From Williamsia limnetica (lineage in GTDB: Bacteria > Actinomycetota > Actinomycetes > Mycobacteriales > Mycobacteriaceae), in NCBI RefSeq assembly GCF_003217475.1, contig NZ_QJSP01000013.1, positions 124,001-188,000 on the forward strand: a stretch of 64,000 bases of DNA, written 5' to 3'. The position numbers and the translations under genes were made by a program. Shown piece by piece: positions 1 through 8,546 of this stretch. Numbering within the stretch: position 1 is the stretch's first letter; the number at the start of each line of letters is the position of its first letter. Below the pieces are notes generated by a model. The model was not told the origin of the DNA, ran no database searches, and saw only the letters and a program-made list of their open reading frames with translations.

Positions 1-1
1 T

Positions 2-373
2 CAGGCGATCCAGCAAAAACTGGCTCAGCTCGCTTCGGTCACGGCATCTATCGAGAACGCCGCACGAATCGCAACCGCGGGAGGAACCGATTTGAAATCG
101 ATTGCTTCCGTTGCCTCTGCTGCCGTCGCGGCCTCGTCAGGCGCCCAACAGATCGGCGCGGCCGGACATCAAATCCACGGAGCGATCGGTTTCACATCCG
201 AGTGCGGACTCGGCCGAGCCACCACGTCGCTGTGGTCATGGCGGGACAGGCACGTTTCTGCCGACTACTGGAGCGATCGACTCGCCGGTGAGGTGCTCGA
301 CGAGGGGGCCGGCGTGTGGGATCTCATCACAGGTCGTCTCGACCACGAAGTCGACGGGGGTAGCGGCGCATGA
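2..373 (+). CDS. Acyl-CoA dehydrogenase, C-terminal part (5' end outside window)
   Basis: This is the end of an acyl-CoA dehydrogenase gene whose start lies before the window. The frame is open from base 2 to a TGA at 371-373. It contains the C-terminal family signature HQIHGAIGFT, a glycine-rich stretch near the FAD and acyl chain, followed by the Trp-Arg-rich last helix (LWSWRDRH). Such enzymes make the alpha-beta double bond of acyl-CoA esters in the cytoplasm. Its stop overlaps the start of the CoA-transferase by four bases, so the two are translationally coupled. The catalytic glutamate cannot be judged from the visible part. Confidence 0.85.
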   Translation, partial: QAIQQKLAQLASVTASIENAARIATAGGTDLKSIASVASAAVAASSGAQQIGAAGHQIHGAIGFTSECGLGRATTSLWSWRDRHVSADYWSDRLAGEVLDEGAGVWDLITGRLDHEVDGGSGA

Positions 374-1668
374 GCGTCTTGAGTCGTTCTGGGGATGGCG
401 TCCCCATCGACGGTCGTGCCGCATGGTCGTCGTCGAACACGAAGGGCGTACTCGCCGGTCTTCGTGTTCTCGACCTCAGCAGAGTTCTCGCCGGCCCGTT
501 GACGACGCAGATGCTCGCCGACCATGGAGCTGACGTGCTGAAGGTCGAGGCGCCTGAGGGTGACGAGACCCGGATGTGGGGACCGCCGTTCGACGACGAC
601 GGATCGAGTGCGTACTACGCCGGTCTCAATCACAGCAAAGACAACATCACCCTCGATCTGCGTGCGGAAGCGGGGCGGGCGATACTCGCGCACCTTCTCG
701 ACGCGGCGGATGTCGTGGTCGAGAACTTCAAGGCCGGCACCATGGCCAAGTGGGGTTTTGACTACGAGACGGTCCTTGCGGCATCACGGCCGGACCTCGT
801 GTACTGCCGTATAACCGGCTTCGGAGTGGACGGGCCGATGGGTGGACTGCCGGGCTACGACGCGGTCCTGCAGTCGTACGGCGGCCTGATGAGTGTGAAC
901 GGCTATCCCGACGGCAACCCGCTACGCGTTGGAGTGCCGATCGTCGACATCGTGGCAGCGAACATGGCGTTCAGCGGAACTCTGTTGGCGCTGTTGGATC
1001 GTATGCGGACGGGACTCGGCCAGTTGGTTGACATTGCACTGCTCGACGCCGTGGTGTCGATCTTGCATCCACACTCGGCGAATTGGATTGTCAGCGAGGC
1101 GATCCCGCGGCGTACCGGTGACCTACATCCCACCGTCGTCCCGTACCAGGTGTTCCCGACCGCGGAGGGAGGGTTCTTCGTCAGCGCAGCCAACGACCGT
1201 CAGTTCGCGCGACTCGTTTCGGTTCTCGGCATACCTGAGCTGTCAGAGGATCCGAAATTCATGAGCAACGGCGGTAGAAACGAGAACCGCGATGCTCTCA
1301 TCGGTCTCCTGACACCACTGATCGCACAATGGCCGAGAGACAAGCTTGCAGCGAAGTTGACGGCGGCGGGTGTTCCGTCGAGTCCTGTCAACAACGTCGA
1401 ACAAGCGTTGACTTCACCCCAGGTGCTCCACCGCGAACTGTTCATCGACCGCGAGGAGTACCGTGGCCTCGGCGTCCCCATTTCGTTGAGCCGATCAACC
1501 ACACGGGCGCCGGAGCGTGCCGTCGCCGCCGGCGCGGATACCGATCGCATTCTGCGGTTGATGGGGTACCGCGAGGGTGAAATCGACGTCCTACGTTCGG
1601 AGGGAACACTTGGCGGGTGTCTCGTCGAGTCCACTGGGGCAGCGACCGACATGGATCTCCAGCCATGA
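370..1668 (+). CDS. Class III (CaiB/BaiF family) CoA-transferase
   Basis: This 432-residue protein has the full CaiB/BaiF fold. The N-terminal block (VLAGLRVLDLSRVLAGP, about residue 27 on) is followed by the NHSKDNITLDL segment and by PGYDAVLQ, whose Asp164 aligns with the family's CoA-thioester-forming aspartate. Family members move CoA between carboxylic acids without ATP. The ATG overlaps the stop of the preceding acyl-CoA dehydrogenase (ATGA), so the two probably act on one intermediate, for example activating an acid that is then dehydrogenated. The substrate cannot be read from sequence. Length is slightly above the usual 390-410 because of about 25 extra N-terminal residues. Confidence 0.9.
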   Translation: MSVLSRSGDGVPIDGRAAWSSSNTKGVLAGLRVLDLSRVLAGPLTTQMLADHGADVLKVEAPEGDETRMWGPPFDDDGSSAYYAGLNHSKDNITLDLRAEAGRAILAHLLDAADVVVENFKAGTMAKWGFDYETVLAASRPDLVYCRITGFGVDGPMGGLPGYDAVLQSYGGLMSVNGYPDGNPLRVGVPIVDIVAANMAFSGTLLALLDRMRTGLGQLVDIALLDAVVSILHPHSANWIVSEAIPRRTGDLHPTVVPYQVFPTAEGGFFVSAANDRQFARLVSVLGIPELSEDPKFMSNGGRNENRDALIGLLTPLIAQWPRDKLAAKLTAAGVPSSPVNNVEQALTSPQVLHRELFIDREEYRGLGVPISLSRSTTRAPERAVAAGADTDRILRLMGYREGEIDVLRSEGTLGGCLVESTGAATDMDLQP

Positions 1669-1695
1669 GCGACAATGGTGCCGGGAGACAGCCTG

Positions 1696-1710
1696 AGGTT
1701 GGCTCAACCT
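1696..1710. promoter_or_regulatory. Short inverted repeat upstream of GntR gene
   Basis: Perfect 6-base arms AGGTTG and CAACCT are separated by GCT. The repeat lies 26 bases before the GTG of the GntR gene, a normal place for an operator. No run of T follows, so it is not a typical terminator. Arms this short can arise by chance. Confidence 0.3.
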
Positions 1711-1736
1711 GAAGTTTCGACCCGAGGGAGGTTCCT

Positions 1737-2459
1737 GTGCCGCGCCGGCCCGACAGTGCCCTGACTGCGACATCTTCGTCAGCATCTGACCGTGCGGCGT
1801 CTCGTGTCGTCGAAGAAATCGAACATCTCATCATCAGTGGCGAGCTACTCCCCGGTCAGCAGATTCGCCAGGAAGACATGGCTGTGCGACTCGGTGTCAG
1901 CCGACTACCGATCCGGGAAGGCCTGCGCCAGTTGACTGCTGAGGGACTCGTGCGTCATGTCCACAACGTCGGTTACACGGTCGCACGGTTGGAGCAGTCC
2001 GAGTTCGACCAGATTTACCTCATGCGTGCCGCGCTCGAACGCGAGGTGCTTGCCACGCTGCCGGTCTTCGACGACAACGCTCTGCGCGAGATCCGCGACT
2101 GCGCCGACCGCGTAGAAGCAGCCGGTGCTCGAGGTGACTATCTGGACATGCGACTGGAAAATCAGGCCTTCCATTTCGCGATGTTTGATCGGTCGCCACT
2201 CAACTTGGTGGTCGGGGAACTGCGACGGTTGTGGACTTTGGCGATGCCTTACCACGCGGTGTATCTCTACGACCCGGATGGACGGGCGCGTGTTGTCCGC
2301 GAGCACGAGAAGATGATTGAGGCACTTTCCATGGGTGACAATCAGCGGTTGGCTCAGTTGATGGACGAGCATCGCCGCGGTGGCGAGGCGGTCAACGGCA
2401 TGGCCCTGCGAGCCGGAACGCCTCACACACCGCGGCGAACACGCTCACGCTCCCGCTGA
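1737..2459 (+). CDS. GntR-family regulator with FCD ligand domain
   Basis: This 240-residue regulator has an N-terminal winged helix-turn-helix (about residues 20-85, including RLGVSRLPIREGLRQLTAEGLV) and a C-terminal FCD domain. The FCD histidines expected to bind a metal are in FHFAMF, REHEKM and DEHRRG. It is started from GTG at 1737 because GGAGG lies five bases upstream. It follows the CoA-transferase after 68 bases and probably controls that operon and/or the crotonase and SDR beyond it. A short inverted repeat (1696-1710) sits just upstream as a possible autoregulatory site. FCD regulators usually respond to carboxylic acids; the ligand here is unknown. Confidence 0.88.
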   Translation: MPRRPDSALTATSSSASDRAASRVVEEIEHLIISGELLPGQQIRQEDMAVRLGVSRLPIREGLRQLTAEGLVRHVHNVGYTVARLEQSEFDQIYLMRAALEREVLATLPVFDDNALREIRDCADRVEAAGARGDYLDMRLENQAFHFAMFDRSPLNLVVGELRRLWTLAMPYHAVYLYDPDGRARVVREHEKMIEALSMGDNQRLAQLMDEHRRGGEAVNGMALRAGTPHTPRRTRSRSR

Positions 2460-2480
2460 CGTAGACGTGCTCGAGTCGCG

Positions 2481-3284
2481 TTACTTTGTCTTCGGGCCTC
2501 GGGGAGACCATGCCTGCTCGCCCTTGCGTGACATCGACCACATCTGGACCCCGCGTTCGACTTCGAGTGCCGACGACCACGAGATCGCGGGCGGGCCCAA
2601 TTCCAGACGCGCACTGCGTAACACGCGACGCGTCAATTCCGGATCGGTGGTAGCGGCGACGACGAGTTGATCGACGAGCGCAGCCACGTCCGCTGCGGCG
2701 ACACATGCGTAAGCCAAACCGCGATCGGCAGCTTCCTTGCCGGTGAGGGATCGGCCGAATCCCGCCATCGCGATGGTCTCCGACCACCCGACCGCTCTCC
2801 CGAGCAGGGACAGATGTCCGCCACCGGGATGGATGCCGCGCGCGAGGAACCCGCTGTCGAGCTCGGCGTCAGGAGTGACGATCATGAGGTCGGTTGCCAA
2901 AGCAAGGTTCAGTCCGGCTCCGACTGCGCCACCGGTGACCAGGGAGATCGACGGTACCGGCAGCGTACCGATGCGAACAAAGGACTCGTAGATGGCGGAC
3001 GTCCGGGCGACTGCTTCGGGCGACGATGCATTCGCCGATGACGCCGCGAGGTCACGAGTGTCTGCGCCACTGCAGAAATAGTCGCCCACAGCGTCGATGA
3101 CGACTGCCCCGATGGTGTCGTCTCGCTCGACCTCGTCGCAGAACACCACGATCCTCGCTGCCATGTCGAGGCTGATGGCATTCTTTCGGCGGGCGTTGTT
3201 CAGTGTGAGACGAGCTGTCCCGGTGTCGAACTGGGTGAGAACGGGGCATCCGCCGCTGGAGTCGTGTGTTTCTTCGATGGTCAT
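2481..3284 (-). CDS. Enoyl-CoA hydratase/isomerase (crotonase) family protein
   Basis: This 267-residue crotonase-fold protein has the CoA-binding and oxyanion-hole segments (YFCSGADTRDL and GGAVGAGLNLALATDL). Classical hydratases use two glutamates. By eye the first is Asn (GAGLNLA where hydratases have GGGCELA) and the second is Phe (SGFLARGIHPGGG). It may therefore be an isomerase, hydrolase or other crotonase rather than a hydratase. It is transcribed away from the SDR at 3403, with an AT-rich 118-base divergent region between, and converges with the GntR gene. The same crotonase/SDR pairing recurs at 35518-37131. Confidence 0.85.
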   Translation of the reverse strand: MTIEETHDSSGGCPVLTQFDTGTARLTLNNARRKNAISLDMAARIVVFCDEVERDDTIGAVVIDAVGDYFCSGADTRDLAASSANASSPEAVARTSAIYESFVRIGTLPVPSISLVTGGAVGAGLNLALATDLMIVTPDAELDSGFLARGIHPGGGHLSLLGRAVGWSETIAMAGFGRSLTGKEAADRGLAYACVAAADVAALVDQLVVAATTDPELTRRVLRSARLELGPPAISWSSALEVERGVQMWSMSRKGEQAWSPRGPKTK

Positions 3285-3402
3285 GACCGGAGTGTATTGG
3301 ATCCATTTTATTATTCAAAAGTGATTGACAATATGCATGGACCAGTGTTGCCTGAGGTGCAACTGATCGGATCGAACCGGTCTTGTATGCGAGGGAGTGC
3401 GA
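3285..3402. promoter_or_regulatory. AT-rich divergent promoter region
   Basis: This gap between a minus-strand crotonase gene and a plus-strand SDR gene is clearly AT-richer than its surroundings. It contains TTGACA at 3325-3330, a possible -35 box for the SDR gene, with no convincing -10 box 17 bases on. Small palindromes (TGGATCCA, ATGCAT) are present. Transcription must start in both directions from here. Confidence 0.4.
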
Positions 3403-4161
3403 ATGTTCAGTTTGGAGGCACGAGTTGCGCTGGTGACCGGTGCCGGACAGAGCGTGGGAGCTGGCATCGCCACAGTTCTGGCAAGGCAGGGTGCAACCGT
3501 GATCGTCAACGACCTCACGATCGACCGCGCGGAGAAGGTGGTTGCTGCAATCGCTGAGGAGGGCAATCATGCGCTCGCTGCGGGCTTCGATGTCACCGAC
3601 CTCGACGCAGTTTCAGCGCATGTCCGGGAGTCGGAAGCCGCACTCGGACATCATGTCGACATCCTCGTGCACAACGCTGGCGTCGCGCTCGAACGCACGA
3701 ACAAACGCTTTCGCGAGTTGACCCCCGACCAGTGGTCGCCGTCCATCGATCTCAATCTCTATGGGCTGCTGAACACAACCAGAGTCGTCCTTGACGGCAT
3801 GTGCGATTCGGGCTGGGGACGAATCGTCCAGGTTTCTTCGGGATCGGCTCGGACCGGTCAGAACATCGGGGTGTCGATGTACGCTGCCGGAAAGAGTGGT
3901 GGCGAGGGCTTCATGCGCCATCTCGCAGCGGAGGTGGGCCAGTTTGGCGTCACTGCAAATATTCTGGCGCTCGGGCACCAGAAGAACCTCGAAGAGAAGA
4001 TGCCGCCCGAAATGATCGATCGCATCCTCGAGACCATCCCCATCGGCAGGCTCGGTGATCCCATAGAGGTCGGCGCAGCGTGCGGCTACCTGTCATCAAA
4101 CGAGGCCGGCGGTCTCACCGGCCAGACGATCGACTTCAACGGTGGTTCGCAAACTCGCTGA
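3403..4161 (+). CDS. Short-chain dehydrogenase/reductase (SDR)
   Basis: This 252-residue classical SDR has the NAD(P)-binding motif TGAGQSVGAG near the N-terminus, the HNAGVA (NNAG-like) motif, catalytic Ser in QVSSGSA and Tyr-Lys in MYAAGKSG. An Asp after the second strand (NDLTIDRA) suggests NAD preference. ATG 3403 is preferred over GTG 3397 because GAGGGA (3391-3396) is then six bases away. It closely resembles the SDR at 36367-37131. It probably oxidises a hydroxyacyl-CoA or an alcohol on a ring. The TGQTIDFNGGS end is typical of tetrameric SDRs. Confidence 0.9.
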   Translation: MFSLEARVALVTGAGQSVGAGIATVLARQGATVIVNDLTIDRAEKVVAAIAEEGNHALAAGFDVTDLDAVSAHVRESEAALGHHVDILVHNAGVALERTNKRFRELTPDQWSPSIDLNLYGLLNTTRVVLDGMCDSGWGRIVQVSSGSARTGQNIGVSMYAAGKSGGEGFMRHLAAEVGQFGVTANILALGHQKNLEEKMPPEMIDRILETIPIGRLGDPIEVGAACGYLSSNEAGGLTGQTIDFNGGSQTR

Positions 4162-4188
4162 GCACGGCTCGGTCGGCCACCTCCCCCT

Positions 4189-4866
4189 TCATCCGTCTCG
4201 CGGTGTGATGCGTACGAGTCCGGTTTCGTAGGCGATGACCACCAACTGTGCGCGGTCGTGCGCCTGAAGTTTGGACATTGCTCGATTGGCATGCGTCTTC
4301 ACAGTGGTCTCGCTGATGTACAGCGACGCCGCGATCTGTGAATTCGTGAGGCCGGTCGCTATCAGACTCATGATTTCGCGTTCACGTGCCGTCAGCCTTT
4401 CGAGCTTTGAGGGGACGGAGCCCGAGCTCAGTTGTGGTGCAGCGAGATAGCGTTCTATCAAGCTTCTCGTCGCCGTCGGTGACAGCAGTGCGTCGCCAGC
4501 AGCCACCACGCGCATTGCATCCAGAAGGGCACTCGGAGAGATACCTTTCCCGATGAAGCCCGACGCCCCGCCCCGCAATGCGCGCGCGACGTATTCATCC
4601 TGTTCGAAAGTAGTCAGGATGACGATCTTCACGCCCGTCAGTTGTGGGTCAGCCGTGATGATCTCAGTGGCACCGAGTCCGTCGGTGTCCGGCATGCGGA
4701 TGTCCATCAAGACGATGTCGGGTACATGTTGACGGGTGAGTTCGATTGCCTGTCGACCCGTTCCCGCCTCCGCCACAACAGTCATATCAGCTTGTGAATC
4801 GATCAGCAGGCGGAACGTGCCGCGTAACAATTCTTGATCATCTGCGAGAATGATCCGCATTGTCAT
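4189..4866 (-). CDS. NarL/LuxR-family response regulator
   Basis: This 225-residue two-domain regulator has a receiver domain with acidic residues Asp9/Asp10 and phospho-acceptor Asp55 (VLMDIRMPD), and a C-terminal LuxR-type helix-turn-helix (LTAREREIMSLIATGLTNSQIA, written here as the family block at about residues 153-174). Its ATG overlaps the stop of the histidine kinase gene by four bases, so the two form a coupled pair. The pair lies directly behind an MmpL transporter gene on the same strand and probably regulates it in response to a membrane or chemical signal. Confidence 0.93.
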   Translation of the reverse strand: MTMRIILADDQELLRGTFRLLIDSQADMTVVAEAGTGRQAIELTRQHVPDIVLMDIRMPDTDGLGATEIITADPQLTGVKIVILTTFEQDEYVARALRGGASGFIGKGISPSALLDAMRVVAAGDALLSPTATRSLIERYLAAPQLSSGSVPSKLERLTAREREIMSLIATGLTNSQIAASLYISETTVKTHANRAMSKLQAHDRAQLVVIAYETGLVRITPRDG

Positions 4867-6083
4867 GATGTGCCACCTGAGAGCGGCAGCACTGCATGGA
4901 GTGTGAAGCGCCCGTCGCTTACCTGAGTGGTCGTCCAGCCACCAACGGATTGTGCGCGTTCACGTACGCCGATTAATCCAAGCCCCGTTCCCGATCCCCG
5001 CCGACTTGCGTTGTGGTCATTGACGAGTTTCAGGTGCAACTCATCGCCGGTGAACTTCAGTCGCACGTCCACGATGGCTCGGGTGCTGTGCTTACCGGCA
5101 TTGGTGAGTCCTTCTTGGAGAATCCGGTAAGCCGTGAGATCGACGGCTTCATTTCGGTGTACATAGAGCCCTTCTTCGGCGTAGGAGACCTCCATACCTG
5201 CCGAACGGAACGACTCGATCAGCGAATCTCTTTCTCCAAAAGACCTCCTCGGTTCGAGGGGAGCCGGTTCGTCACCGTCCTTCAAGAGCATCACGGTGGC
5301 TCTGATCTCTTCGAGTGCCCGGCGGCTGTTGTCCTCGATCTGCCCCAAAGCGTCGTGCGCCTTCTCAGGGTCGGCGGACATGAGGTATCGGGCAACGCCG
5401 GCCTGGGCGTTGACCAGCACGATATGATGAGCGACGTCGTCGTGCAGGTCGCGTGCGATCCGAACTCGTTCATCTCTCACCCGGCGGGCAGCCGCTGTTT
5501 CTTTGGTCGACTCGGCCTGAACCGCACGCGCTTTGAGCTGCTCTACGAGGCCTCGGCGGCTTCGCGTCGCATCGCCTATGGCAACGGCAATGATCGCGAA
5601 GTCGAACGGGACGAGGTGTACGACCGTCGGGCCGCCGCCGGTCTGCCACATCAGCGAAGCAAGCCCGAGAAGGCTTGCGGTACAGATCCCGACGGTCCAA
5701 CCGGCCCACCGATCGAGGTGACTGGTCAGGGTATAGAGCGCGATCAAGCTCGCAATCGGTAGCCATTGGGAAGTCGGTGGAAATGCGAGCAGAAGCGCAT
5801 CCAAGGTGACCGCAGCAAACAGTGTGAACACTGGATGCTGTCGCCGCCAGATCAGGGCCAATGCCGCGGCGAGCCCGATAGACACCCGTGCCAGATCAGG
5901 TTGGTGCCAGCCACCGTCGAAGAGCGTGCCGGTGAAGGTCTGAACCGTCGCGGCGGTGACGGCGAGGACGATGTCGCCGATCGTGGGGCGACCCACCGAC
6001 AGGCCCGGACGGGCCGCATGCATGTAACGACGCATTCTCCCAGTCTGTCCTACTGAGTCTTGAGGAGATGGAGAGTTGTGCAC
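4863..6083 (-). CDS. Sensor histidine kinase (NarL-partner, HisKA_3 type)
   Basis: This 406-residue sensor has several membrane segments (about residues 35-170) with no clear extracellular domain. A cytoplasmic dimerisation domain follows, with phospho-accepting His214 in RDLHDDVAHH, then a HATPase domain with the G-box GTGLGLIGVRERAQ. This is the DesK/LiaS-like class that pairs with NarL regulators. The GTG start directly abuts the stop of the MmpL gene; an internal ATG (residue 17) is an alternative. The lack of an outside domain suggests it senses the membrane itself or a lipophilic compound. Confidence 0.92.
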   Translation of the reverse strand: MHNSPSPQDSVGQTGRMRRYMHAARPGLSVGRPTIGDIVLAVTAATVQTFTGTLFDGGWHQPDLARVSIGLAAALALIWRRQHPVFTLFAAVTLDALLLAFPPTSQWLPIASLIALYTLTSHLDRWAGWTVGICTASLLGLASLMWQTGGGPTVVHLVPFDFAIIAVAIGDATRSRRGLVEQLKARAVQAESTKETAAARRVRDERVRIARDLHDDVAHHIVLVNAQAGVARYLMSADPEKAHDALGQIEDNSRRALEEIRATVMLLKDGDEPAPLEPRRSFGERDSLIESFRSAGMEVSYAEEGLYVHRNEAVDLTAYRILQEGLTNAGKHSTRAIVDVRLKFTGDELHLKLVNDHNASRRGSGTGLGLIGVRERAQSVGGWTTTQVSDGRFTLHAVLPLSGGTS

Positions 6084-8219
6084 CTAGCTGCCACCAGCAG
6101 CCTCGGCCGTGGTCTCTCGTGCCGCGGACAGCTCAGAGTTGTCGTCGCCGTTGCCTTCGATCGAGACGTGGGGTAGTCGCCGATCGAGGGTTTTGGGCAA
6201 CCACCAATTCGCTTTCCCGAGTGTGTGCATGATGGCAGGTACGAGAGCCATGCGGACGATGAAGACATCAAACAGGACCGCGACCGCCAGGCCCAGGCCG
6301 AACTGGGCAATGAGCCGGACTCCGCCGCCGGCGAAGGCTGCGAACACGCAGAACATGATGGACGCGGCAGCGGCGAGCACGGGTGCGGTGTGGGTTTGCC
6401 CCACGGTCACTGCCCAGAGGTTGTTCTTGTTTCGTCCCCATTCCTCATGCATACGACTGACCAGGAACACCTGATAGTCCATTGACAGACCGAACATGAC
6501 ACCGACTATGAGAACAGGGACAACCGGCTCGATCGGTGCCGCAGATCCGACCCCGAGGAGGTCGATGCCGAGTCCGCGTTGAAAGACCAGCACGATCGCA
6601 CCGAAGGCGATTGCAATCGTGATCAGGTTCAACACCGCGCCAACCGCTGGAATCAAGACACTCCGGAACGCCAGGACCAGCAGAACAATGCCGAGAATGC
6701 TGATGATGGCCAGCAACCGGGGGATCTTCGAGGACAGGTCAGAGGCGAAGTCGGCGTTGCTCGCGGTCACACCAGCGAGGGTCACATGCATGGAGGTGCC
6801 CTGCTCTGCCCGCGGAAGCAGGTTGTCGCGGAGATGATCGACGAGTTTCGCTGTCTCTTCGGATTGAGGTGACCCGGTCGGGATGATGGTCACCGACGAA
6901 ACACCCTGACCGGTGCGCGCCGGTGCCAAGGGCTCGACTCTTTCGACGCCCTCGACAGCTGGCAATTGAGAAACCAGACGATCGAATGCGCTGAGTGACT
7001 GTGAATCTGGGGTATCGGCGGTTAAGATCACCGGCCCGTTGAAGCCTGGCCCGAACCCATCGGAAAGCATGTCGTACGCCTGCCTGCTGCTTGTAGATTC
7101 AGGTTGGCTGCCGGCATCGGCAGACCCGAGCCTGATATCCAGTGCCGGAAGCGCGAGAGCTGCCAGGAGCAGGAACGCGACCAGCGCTGTCAGCTTCGGA
7201 CGTTCTGCCACGGAGTCTGCCCACCGCTTCCATCGACCTTCGTCGTCGGCCTCATGCCGGCCGGCCGCCAACTGCGCGCGCTGGCCCCGCCCCAGGACCC
7301 GCGTTCCCAGCAAACTGACGATTGCCGGCAACAGGGTCGTCGCGGACAACATGGTCAAGAGAACCGTCAGTGCCGCACCCAGCGCCATGCCGCTCAAAAT
7401 CTGCACACCCAGCGTCAACATTCCCAACAGAGCGACCACAACGGTCAGTCCCGCGAAGATAACGGCTCGCCCGGAGGTATCCAGGGCCTGCGCGATCGAA
7501 TCGCGGACGCACCGACCACGCATCAAACCGCGCCGGTGTCGGTAGACGATGAAGAGTGCGTAGTCGATACCGACACCCAATCCGATCAGAGCCCCCATTG
7601 TCGGCGTCGTGTCCGGAAGGGTCATGACGTGGCTGAGCAGCATGGTTGCGAACAGCGCGGTGAGAACTCCGGCGACTGCAACGATGATGGGTAGCAGACC
7701 CGCCCACAGGGACCGGAACATGAGCAGCAAAATGGCCAGAGCCGCTCCGACTCCCACGATTTCACTCCAGATCGAGATCGAGATAGGGTCATCGAACGCC
7801 TGCCCACCTAGGGCGATCGAGACTCCCTCTATGCGGGCGTTCTCGGCGAGGGATTTCACTTTCTCTATGGCGGCCTCGTCCGCGTTCGGCGCAAATGTCA
7901 CCGTTGCGTAGGCGGTGGTTCGGTCGGCGCTGATCTGCTGTGACGCCGGCTGATTGGGGCTTTTGACCGACGCGACGCCGCGTTGTTGACCGATGTCGGC
8001 TATCAAGGGGTCAAGCTGGTCCTGCACTGACCGATCGACGCCGGACCCGCTGTCGCTCGTCCAGACGATGTTCCCGGTCTTGGCCTGATCGGCGGCTGTG
8101 CCGTTGTCGAAGGCTGCCCCGCCGGTCAGTGCGGCCGCACCGAGTCCCAGCGCAGCAACCAACCACACAAGAACAACAGCTATCCGGTGTGCGTGACACC
8201 ACCGGGCGAGAACAGACAT
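6084..8219 (-). CDS. MmpL-family RND-type transporter
   Basis: This 711-residue membrane protein has the two-fold MMPL/SSD layout: one N-terminal helix, an extracellular domain, then a helix bundle, repeated. Proton-relay Asp-Tyr pairs occur in both halves (GVGIDYALF and GLSMDYQVF). The start at 8219 is chosen because GGAGGT lies just upstream; a longer open frame to 8303 lacks such a site. MmpL proteins export lipids or amphipathic compounds across the inner membrane. It heads the three-gene set with the histidine kinase and regulator. Export of toxic lipophilic intermediates or surface lipids is a reasonable guess, not shown. Confidence 0.92.
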   Translation of the reverse strand: MSVLARWCHAHRIAVVLVWLVAALGLGAAALTGGAAFDNGTAADQAKTGNIVWTSDSGSGVDRSVQDQLDPLIADIGQQRGVASVKSPNQPASQQISADRTTAYATVTFAPNADEAAIEKVKSLAENARIEGVSIALGGQAFDDPISISIWSEIVGVGAALAILLLMFRSLWAGLLPIIVAVAGVLTALFATMLLSHVMTLPDTTPTMGALIGLGVGIDYALFIVYRHRRGLMRGRCVRDSIAQALDTSGRAVIFAGLTVVVALLGMLTLGVQILSGMALGAALTVLLTMLSATTLLPAIVSLLGTRVLGRGQRAQLAAGRHEADDEGRWKRWADSVAERPKLTALVAFLLLAALALPALDIRLGSADAGSQPESTSSRQAYDMLSDGFGPGFNGPVILTADTPDSQSLSAFDRLVSQLPAVEGVERVEPLAPARTGQGVSSVTIIPTGSPQSEETAKLVDHLRDNLLPRAEQGTSMHVTLAGVTASNADFASDLSSKIPRLLAIISILGIVLLVLAFRSVLIPAVGAVLNLITIAIAFGAIVLVFQRGLGIDLLGVGSAAPIEPVVPVLIVGVMFGLSMDYQVFLVSRMHEEWGRNKNNLWAVTVGQTHTAPVLAAAASIMFCVFAAFAGGGVRLIAQFGLGLAVAVLFDVFIVRMALVPAIMHTLGKANWWLPKTLDRRLPHVSIEGNGDDNSELSAARETTAEAAGGS

Positions 8220-8351
8220 GAGACCTCCATCGAATAAGCAGCTGCGAAGTTTCGCGAAGCCGCCAGACCGTGTGGGCGTCGTGTAGCGCCTGCACCCAAT
8301 CATCGAATCGGATCTGATCTCCGATGTCGTTCGGCAGGAGGATGAACTCCG

Positions 8352-8373
8352 ACCTACTGCGATCGCAGTAGGT
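8352..8373. promoter_or_regulatory. Perfect 22-bp palindrome between divergent operons
   Basis: Arms ACCTACTGCGA and TCGCAGTAGGT (11 bases each, no spacer) form a perfect palindrome. It lies in the 327-base gap between the MmpL gene (start 8219, minus) and the SnoaL-like gene (start 8547, plus). There is no loop and no T-run, so it looks like a protein-binding operator rather than a terminator. The local NarL-type regulator is the obvious candidate binder, though TetR-type proteins also use sites like this. Nothing else recognisable is in the gap. Confidence 0.6.
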
Positions 8374-8546
8374 GTTGTTCGAGGTTGCCAAGCTTGACTG
8401 GGCAGTGGTCGCGACGAGCGGTTGCGGCCTCCCTGTCAGTGGGACACATTCTGCCGATGGCACCGCGCCGGCCGTTACGTTCGCCCTGGCGCCTTGGCAC
8501 CCATGTACGTCACGACGGCGTCCGAGATCAGAGAAGGGACTGGCCA

